NCBI RefSeq assembly: GCF_945915845.1
Contig: NZ_CAMEFX010000003.1
Coordinates: forward strand, 1-64,000
DNA: 64,000 bases
DNA from: an uncultured Actinobacillus sp.
GTDB lineage: Bacteria; Pseudomonadota; Gammaproteobacteria; Enterobacterales; Pasteurellaceae
Direction of reading: 5' to 3'
Below the pieces are notes generated by a model. That model saw only the letters and a list, made by a program, of their open reading frames with translations. It made no database searches and was not told the DNA's origin. How positions within the stretch are numbered: the first letter of the stretch is position 1; every line of letters begins with the position of its first letter. This document shows, in pieces, positions 58,074 to 64,000 of this stretch. A program made the translations under genes and the position numbers.

Positions 58074-58700
58074 TTATTTTGTACCAAAAATCTTATCGCC
58101 GGCATCCCCTAAACCAGGAATGATATAACCATGTTCATTTAAATGACTATCAATTGACGCAGTATAAACTTCAATGTCCGGGTGTGCTGCTTCTAAGGCT
58201 TTAATACCTTCAGGTGCCGCCACTAACACTAGCACTTTGATTTGTTTACAGCCGTGTTGTTTTAATAAATCAATGGTCGCAATCATTGAACCGCCTGTTG
58301 CCAACATGGGATCCACGACAATGGCTAAACGCTCATCTAAATCACTGGCTAATTTTTGGAAATAAGGCACTGGCTCAAGGGTTTCTTCATTACGATACAT
58401 CCCCACAACGCTAATACGCGCGCTTGGAATATGCTCTAACACCCCATCCATCATCCCTAAACCCGCACGTAAAATAGGCACAACGGTCACTTTTTTACCC
58501 TTGATTTGCTGGATTTCTACATCACCGCACCAGCCATCAATAATCACATTTTCCACTTCTAAATCTGCCGTGGCTTCATAAGTTAAAAGGCTCCCCACTT
58601 CGGTTGCCAATTCACGGAAATGCTTCGTGCTAATATCTGCTGCACGCATTAAACCTAATTTATGTTTCACCAACGGATGTTTTACTTCAACCAATTTCAT
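58074..58700 (-). CDS. upp: Uracil phosphoribosyltransferase
   Basis: 208 aa from the ATG at 58700 (AAGGGC upstream). [21 protein letters not shown], here [13 protein letters not shown], and the PRPP loop [10 protein letters not shown] are diagnostic, as is the C-terminal [13 protein letters not shown]. It makes UMP from uracil and PRPP. First gene of upp-uraA. Confidence 0.96.
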   Translation of the reverse strand: MKLVEVKHPLVKHKLGLMRAADISTKHFRELATEVGSLLTYEATADLEVENVIIDGWCGDVEIQQIKGKKVTVVPILRAGLGMMDGVLEHIPSARISVVGMYRNEETLEPVPYFQKLASDLDERLAIVVDPMLATGGSMIATIDLLKQHGCKQIKVLVLVAAPEGIKALEAAHPDIEVYTASIDSHLNEHGYIIPGLGDAGDKIFGTK

Positions 58701-58788
58701 ACTTGTTGCCCTTTCATTCAAAAAAATCGTTTGATTGTAATGAAATTCAGTATTTCATTCAATGAGCGAGATCACAAAATCATAAAAA

Positions 58789-58829
58789 AAAGTGCGGTTA
58801 TAAAAATCCTTATTTTTTCACCGCACTTT
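58789..58829 (-). terminator. Uptake-signal-pair terminator of the his operon
   Basis: AAAGTGCGGT and ACCGCACTTT arms with A/T-rich inner pairing; on the minus strand it is followed by a run of T. It lies just past hisIE. Confidence 0.85.
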
Positions 58830-58832
58830 ATC

Positions 58833-59474
58833 CTATTTATTCGACCCTTCAGGATGTAGCCCAATCCCTTGATGACGTTCTTTGAGTTTTTCAATCACAT
58901 CTTGCCATGCCAAATTTTCATTGTGGAGCAATACAGTTAAGTGATAAACCAAATCTGCCGCTTCGCTAACTAATTCTTCACGATCTTTTGCCATCGCAGC
59001 CAGCGCCGTTTCAACCCCTTCTTCCCCGACTTTCTGCGCAATTTTCTTCGTGCCTTTCGCATACAGTTTTGCCGTATAAGAGCTTTCAGGATCAGCGTTT
59101 TTACGCTCGGCAAGGGTGCGTTCTAATTTACTAAACCACGTCCAATCGCCTTCAGATTGCGTTTCAAACTGATGAAAACAACTTTCTGCCCCTGTATGAC
59201 AGGTTTCGCCAATCGGATCGGCTAAAATCAGCAAGGTGTCGTTATCGCAATCCAGGCTCATATCCACCACGTTTAAGAAATTGCCTGAAGTTTCTCCTTT
59301 CGTCCATAAACGTTGTTTGGTACGAGAGAAAAACGTCACTTTTTTCTCGGCTAATGTTTTGGCTAATGCTTCTTGGTTCATATAACCAAGCATTAGAACT
59401 TCACAGGTTTGGGCGTTTTGGACGATCACGGGAAGTAAACCGTCCACTTTTTGCCAGTCTATTGTATTTATCAT
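58833..59474 (-). CDS. hisI: Bifunctional HisIE
   Basis: 213 aa. N-terminal HisI (phosphoribosyl-AMP cyclohydrolase): [31 protein letters not shown], and zinc Cys residues in DCDNDTLL and [10 protein letters not shown]-terminal HisE (PRATP pyrophosphohydrolase, from about 112): [18 protein letters not shown]. Steps 2 and 3 of histidine synthesis. Last gene of the operon. Confidence 0.96.
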   Translation of the reverse strand: MINTIDWQKVDGLLPVIVQNAQTCEVLMLGYMNQEALAKTLAEKKVTFFSRTKQRLWTKGETSGNFLNVVDMSLDCDNDTLLILADPIGETCHTGAESCFHQFETQSEGDWTWFSKLERTLAERKNADPESSYTAKLYAKGTKKIAQKVGEEGVETALAAMAKDREELVSEAADLVYHLTVLLHNENLAWQDVIEKLKERHQGIGLHPEGSNK

Positions 59475-59493
59475 TCTTTAATCCTTGTTTTTT

Positions 59494-59517
59494 CCTAGCA
59501 CGACAAGCCGTACTAGG
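59494..59517. repeat. CCTAG-type palindrome
   Basis: CCTAG-C-ACG...CGT-A-CTAGG, an imperfect hairpin between the DUF2726 gene and hisIE. Its core matches the palindromes around the transposase 2 kb away. Confidence 0.5.
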
Positions 59518-59541
59518 TTATAAATAATTAAATCGCCAATT

Positions 59542-60156
59542 TTATTTATTTGCTATCTTAGCGTAGTGAGCATTAAGCAATAATGAAATTTTCTCACATT
59601 CAAATTCTTTTGAGTGTTCAAATACTTCAATTAAATCTACACCTACTTTTTGACAGGCATAACGTTTTCTAGTATCTCGATCGCTAGAATTTTCCACTCT
59701 ATGACCAGAGCCTTGATATTCAATGACAAGAACCGGCTTACCAAATCTATCAATAATTAAAAAGTCAGCGCGTAAATGGTTGATTGCCCAAAAAGCATCC
59801 TTTTCCTCTTTGGTACAATCATCTAACTTTTTAGGTGGATCAATCAGACCTCCTAATCCTACCTGAACAAATAGCCGATAATTTTGTTCTCTATGCTTTT
59901 CTAACAAAAGTTTCTCTAATGCACAGAAAACTTTATATTCAGCTTTATTCATTAATTGCCTAGATTTAAAATTGGTATTTAAAATTTGTTTTATGCGCTC
60001 ATTTTGAAAAGAACTTTTATTATCTTCTTGATAATAAAAAACAGGCTCTTCTCGTCTATATTTTGTTATTCTCTTAGTACGGTGAGTTTTAGGATTAAAA
60101 ATTAATACTAAAATAAAAATAATAATTGATGAAATAATAACAATAGAATTATTCAC
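59542..60156 (-). CDS. DUF2726-type membrane-anchored protein
   Basis: 204 aa. One N-terminal membrane helix (about 4-22), then a soluble domain. LMNKAEYKVFCALEKLL and LRADFLIIDRFGKPVLVIEYQGSGHR are typical of DUF2726; the D...ExQ pattern resembles a PD-(D/E)XK-type nuclease core. Its start lies 4 bases past the hisF stop, so it is transcribed with the operon. It is not a his enzyme. AT-rich (about one third GC by eye) compared with hisF and hisIE, suggesting a later insertion. Confidence 0.7.
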   Translation of the reverse strand: MNNSIVIISSIIIFILVLIFNPKTHRTKRITKYRREEPVFYYQEDNKSSFQNERIKQILNTNFKSRQLMNKAEYKVFCALEKLLLEKHREQNYRLFVQVGLGGLIDPPKKLDDCTKEEKDAFWAINHLRADFLIIDRFGKPVLVIEYQGSGHRVENSSDRDTRKRYACQKVGVDLIEVFEHSKEFECEKISLLLNAHYAKIANK

Positions 60157-60160
60157 TTTA

Positions 60161-61680
<1,520 letters not shown>

Positions 61681-61694
61681 CTATCCTATATGCT

Positions 61695-61881
61695 CCTACC
61701 CCAAAGGGGTAGGTCTATGATTAACCTAGGGTAATTTATTACCCTAGGCACAGCTATATCATCTCCCCTAGGGTTACTTGTTTGTCCTAGGCACTGCTAT
61801 GTCGTTTCCCCTAGGGCTGCTTGTTTGTCCTAGGGTAGCAAGCTACCCTAGGTTATGCATGATCCTACCCCGTTGGGGTAG
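61695..61881. repeat. Cluster of CCTAGG and CTACCCC palindromes with 43-bp tandem repeat
   Basis: In order: CCTACCCC-AAA-GGGGTAGG (61695-61713); CCTAGGGTAA-TTTA-TTACCCTAGG (61725-61748); two tandem 43-bp units starting CCTAGGCAC and ending CTTGTTTGT (61743-61785, 61786-61828); CCTAGGGTAGC-AA-GCTACCCTAGG (61829-61852); CTACCCC-GTT-GGGGTAG (61865-61881). It lies directly downstream of the transposase gene. It is the largest repeat field in the window and has no coding content. Similar palindromes lie on the other side of the transposase. Confidence 0.85.
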
Positions 61882-61912
61882 ATATGGCACCTAGATACAA
61901 CTAGGGTCGCTG

Positions 61913-62369
61913 TTATAAATTTCTATCAATAAAGTTTGCATCAACTTCTACACCAGCTTCAGCCAGTAGAAATTTTGCTTCGTCCATAAAACTCGTATGT
62001 TTATGGTGTTCTTTTTGATTTTTGATGTAGTTAATAATTTTTGCTTTATCTCTTTCGCAATAAGTTAATGCACAATAACCCACTGCCCACTCAGTAAAAT
62101 CAGGAAATAATGATTTATTTTGTTCTAAAAATAAATGCGTTGTCTTTTTTAACTTCCGCACAAATTCCGATACAGGAATAGTTTGATGAATTTCCACAAA
62201 TAAATGAATATGATCGGGCATTCCATTCACACGGTATAAAACGCTTTGATGATCTTGAACAAATTTCCAAATACAACGATAAAGCTCATTTTCATATTGT
62301 TCATTAATGGCGTGAACCCCATATTTTGTCCGAAAAACAATATGATAAAGTAAACGTGTATAACTCATT
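61913..62369 (-). mobile_element. tnpA: IS200/IS605-like Y1 (HUH) transposase
   Basis: 152 aa from the ATG at 62369 (GAGGAA upstream). Y1 transposase: LLYHIVFRTKYG at the N-terminus, HIHLFVE (the HUH pair) near residue 56-60, EWAVGYCALTY and a KIINYIKNQKEHHK helix that includes the catalytic Tyr region. The sequence appears full-length. Palindromes lie on both sides, as such enzymes recognise hairpins. No TnpB is present. It splits the his operon between yiiM and hisA. It may be an autonomous IS200-type element or a REP-associated transposase. Confidence 0.85.
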
Positions 62370-62381
62370 ATATTCCTCAAT

Positions 62382-62434
62382 TACCCCAAATGGGTAAGCT
62401 TATACATAACCAAGGGTAACTTGTTACCTTTGGG
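62382..62434. repeat. Palindrome pair upstream of the transposase
   Basis: TTACCC-CAAAT-GGGTAA (62382-62398) and CCAAGGGTAAC-TT-GTTACCTTTGG (62411-62434, one G-T pair). The order (short C-rich palindrome, then a longer GGTAAC palindrome) mirrors the cluster at 61.7 kb. The second overlaps the 3' end of yiiM. Confidence 0.75.
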
Positions 62435-63089
62435 TTAATCGCCCCAACTGATTTCTCAACGTCCGCTTAAACGCCTCTGCCAGCACTTCGCAAGCTAAAG
62501 CTTTTTCTAGCTCCGCGCGCATTGCCTCTGTTGATTTTTGTGCGGCAAGTTGGTTTAGGTGCATAATATTCAAATCCGGATACGGGCGTTGCAAGCGATG
62601 GATTTTGTCTCCTTTTTTGCAAATGCCGGTTTGAATCACACGCACATACCAGCCTGTTAAACCTTGCTCTCGCACGATTTTTTGTGTCTCCGCACATTCG
62701 GAATTGAGCGACAATCGCTCGCAAGGCTTGCGTGGTTGCGAGACTTCTACAATCACATCGCCGATTTGATAATGGTCGCCCACACAAACGTTGGTTTCGT
62801 CCAATTCGGAAACGATAAAATTCTCGCCGTAAATCGCTGTGTTTTTCCAATCGAAATCCTTGCCGATAAGTGCGGTCAATTTTTCAAAGGTTTTTTCTGC
62901 CATAAAAAACAACGCTTTATCCACGCCACCGTGGTGGGCTTTCAAGCCCACATCATTACCTTCTGCGCCTAATTCGTGAACGGTGATTTGATCCACTGGC
63001 TGCTTGCGGATAGCACTTTCTAAGGTCGTGCCGTCCGCAAAAGTAACGTTTTCCACCAAACCGATTTTTAAGGCTAACACTTCCGCCAT
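62424..63089 (-). CDS. yiiM: MOSC-domain protein YiiM
   Basis: 221 aa. GLKAHHGGVDKALFFM, YGENFIVSELDETNVCVGD and the molybdenum-cofactor Cys in SQPRKPCERLS are the MOSC/3-alpha signatures. YiiM of E. coli reduces N-hydroxylated compounds such as 6-N-hydroxylaminopurine. Its ATG overlaps the hisH stop (TAATG), so it is translated with the his operon. The stop lies within the palindrome at 62411-62434, so the C-terminus may have been altered by the element. Confidence 0.88.
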   Translation of the reverse strand: MAEVLALKIGLVENVTFADGTTLESAIRKQPVDQITVHELGAEGNDVGLKAHHGGVDKALFFMAEKTFEKLTALIGKDFDWKNTAIYGENFIVSELDETNVCVGDHYQIGDVIVEVSQPRKPCERLSLNSECAETQKIVREQGLTGWYVRVIQTGICKKGDKIHRLQRPYPDLNIMHLNQLAAQKSTEAMRAELEKALACEVLAEAFKRTLRNQLGRLTQR

Positions 63090-63682
63090 TAAATATTCTC
63101 CACAAAATTTTTCAATAACTGCGCCCCGTTTTTGCCCGAACGTTCAGGGTGAAATTGCACGCCATAAAAATTTTTGCTCGCAATCGCCGCCGAAAAATCC
63201 ACGCCGTAGTTACAGGTCGCAATGGTATTCTCATTCGGCAGCACCGCATAACTATGCACAAAATAGAAATGGCTGTCTTGCTCAATATCGGCAAACAACG
63301 GATGATCCGCCGCATAACGCACAGGGTTCCAACCCATATGCGGCAACGGCAAGCCTGTATTCGGGATTAACTCCGTTTTACCGTTCATCAGGCGCAAGGT
63401 TTCCACATTACCTTCGGTGGAAAACTCCGTCATCAGCTGCATTCCCAAACAGATACCAAGCATCGGTTGAGTAGCGTTTTGAATGGTTTCAATCAGCTGA
63501 CGCCCCTGCAGATTTTTCATCGCCGCAATCGCTGTGCCCACGCCGGGTAATAGCAATTTATCCGCCGATCTGATTTTCGCTAAATCACGGCTAATTTCCG
63601 CTTGAATTCCCAAACGGTCGAATGCAAATTTTACAGAAGACAGGTTTGCACAGCCTGTGTCGATGATTACTAAATTAGTCAT
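63089..63682 (-). CDS. hisH: Imidazole glycerol phosphate synthase, glutaminase subunit HisH
   Basis: 197 aa class I glutamine amidotransferase. Nucleophile C78 in GICLGMQLM, and the His/Glu of the triad in YGVQFHPERSG. It supplies ammonia to HisF. Its start is 2 bases past the stop of the hypothetical gene upstream. Confidence 0.95.
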   Translation of the reverse strand: MTNLVIIDTGCANLSSVKFAFDRLGIQAEISRDLAKIRSADKLLLPGVGTAIAAMKNLQGRQLIETIQNATQPMLGICLGMQLMTEFSTEGNVETLRLMNGKTELIPNTGLPLPHMGWNPVRYAADHPLFADIEQDSHFYFVHSYAVLPNENTIATCNYGVDFSAAIASKNFYGVQFHPERSGKNGAQLLKNFVENI

Positions 63683-63684
63683 AA

Positions 63685-64000
63685 TTATGAGATCTCAACT
63701 ATATAAAATTTCTTATTCTCACCAAAATCCCGCCATATTATTTGGTAAGTTTCCTTTAATGATATAGAGTATTTTTCTTTTCCTGTCGGTTTTTCTATAT
63801 CTCCAGTTATTTGTTTTCCATTACGAAAATAAGCATAAACCCCATCAATCTTACCCTTCTTCTTATAAAAATTTTCATCTTCAATAATTGTAATACAATA
63901 ATTCCTAACAAATCCTTTACATTCCGCTTTGACTGTTTCCATAAAATGTATATCTTTAATAAAACTAAACATCTTTTCAGGGTATTGACCATTAGTTGTA
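63685..64000 (-). CDS. Hypothetical protein, 5' end outside the window
   Basis: The frame is open from the right edge (TNGQYPEKMFSFIKDIHF...) to the stop at 63685, at least 104 codons; an internal ATG at 63972 is possible but has only a fair ribosome binding site (GAAAAG). It is rich in Lys, Ile and aromatic residues, with short beta-like segments (GVYAYFRNGKQITGDIEKP, FYIVEIS). I recognise no family. It is AT-rich and ends 2 bases before hisH, where hisB would normally be, so it is another insertion into the his operon. Confidence 0.55.
   Translation of the reverse strand, partial: TTNGQYPEKMFSFIKDIHFMETVKAECKGFVRNYCITIIEDENFYKKKGKIDGVYAYFRNGKQITGDIEKPTGKEKYSISLKETYQIIWRDFGENKKFYIVEIS

Noticed and set aside
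57741..58128. Short frames within and across the MITE
   Set aside because: They are made largely of TIR and hairpin sequence and resemble no transposase.
61743..61852. 43-bp units as a short CRISPR array
   Set aside because: The two units are contiguous, nearly identical over their full length and lack spacers; the palindromes fit REP-like repeats and no cas gene is near.

Overview
The window comes from a gamma-proteobacterium of the family Pasteurellaceae. The Haemophilus influenzae-type DNA uptake signal (core AAGTGCGGT / ACCGCACTT) recurs through most of it, often as head-to-head pairs forming terminator hairpins. Gene content and order (lapC-yejL / yejK-bamE-cpxR; lptCAB-ptsN-rapZ; hisHAFI) fit the Haemophilus/Aggregatibacter branch. 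A chromosomal nadV (NAD-precursor independence), an intact cpxA and the acnB-icd-gltA cluster argue against H. influenzae and favour an Aggregatibacter-like species. The species call is inference.

Layout. 1-1.8 kb: decayed 3' end of a haemagglutinin/CdiA-like exoprotein gene with two tail-fragment + lipoprotein cassettes. 1.8-6.4 kb: peptide/amide catabolism (AbgA-like hydrolase, DcuC-family transporter, PepE, amidohydrolase), with a CRP-like site upstream of pepE. 6.5-12.4 kb: envelope and stress genes (lapC, yejL, yejK, bamE, cpxR, cpxA). 12.4-13.3 kb: orphan antitoxin-like gene, GATCACT-box repeats, tRNA-Ser(GGA). 13.3-26.6 kb: SulP transporter, RNA metabolism (deaD, nlpI, pnp, rnr, rlmB, rpsO), nadV, yhcH-type gene, tRNA-Ser(TGA). 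26.7-32.2 kb: acnB-icd diverging from gltA, giving acetyl-CoA + oxaloacetate to 2-oxoglutarate.

32.2-42.2 kb is an AT-rich accessory island in which I see no uptake signal. It begins with an XRE regulator and a WYL-domain regulator, then a small hypothetical gene, a repeat protein, a small GTPase with a DUF697-like membrane tail, a zinc ribbon, a CrfC-like dynamin GTPase, a coiled-coil partner, a patatin-like phospholipase overlapping that partner, a HEPN protein and, facing back, an ABC-type ATPase. A shared dyad, TGACR-CAACC-TGTCA, lies just upstream of both the first gene (wyl) and the last, oppositely oriented gene (ATPase), in the same orientation relative to each. That ties the two ends into one probable WYL-controlled regulon. 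The parts suggest a membrane-acting stress or phage-defence system; this is the best candidate for something undescribed here.

42.4-58.7 kb: glycerate kinase, LPS export (lptCAB) with ptsN and rapZ (PtsN has Arg where the phosphorylatable His is expected), a TRIC-type channel, xseA, ppiB, cysS, yafJ, the trehalose locus treR-treB-treC with clear CRP and TreR sites, and upp-uraA split by a MITE that landed in the loop of an uptake-signal hairpin. 58.8-64 kb: the distal his operon (hisH, hisA, hisF, hisIE on the minus strand) with non-his genes in it: a hypothetical, yiiM, a Y1 transposase in a field of CCTAGG/CTACCCC palindromes, and a DUF2726 gene.
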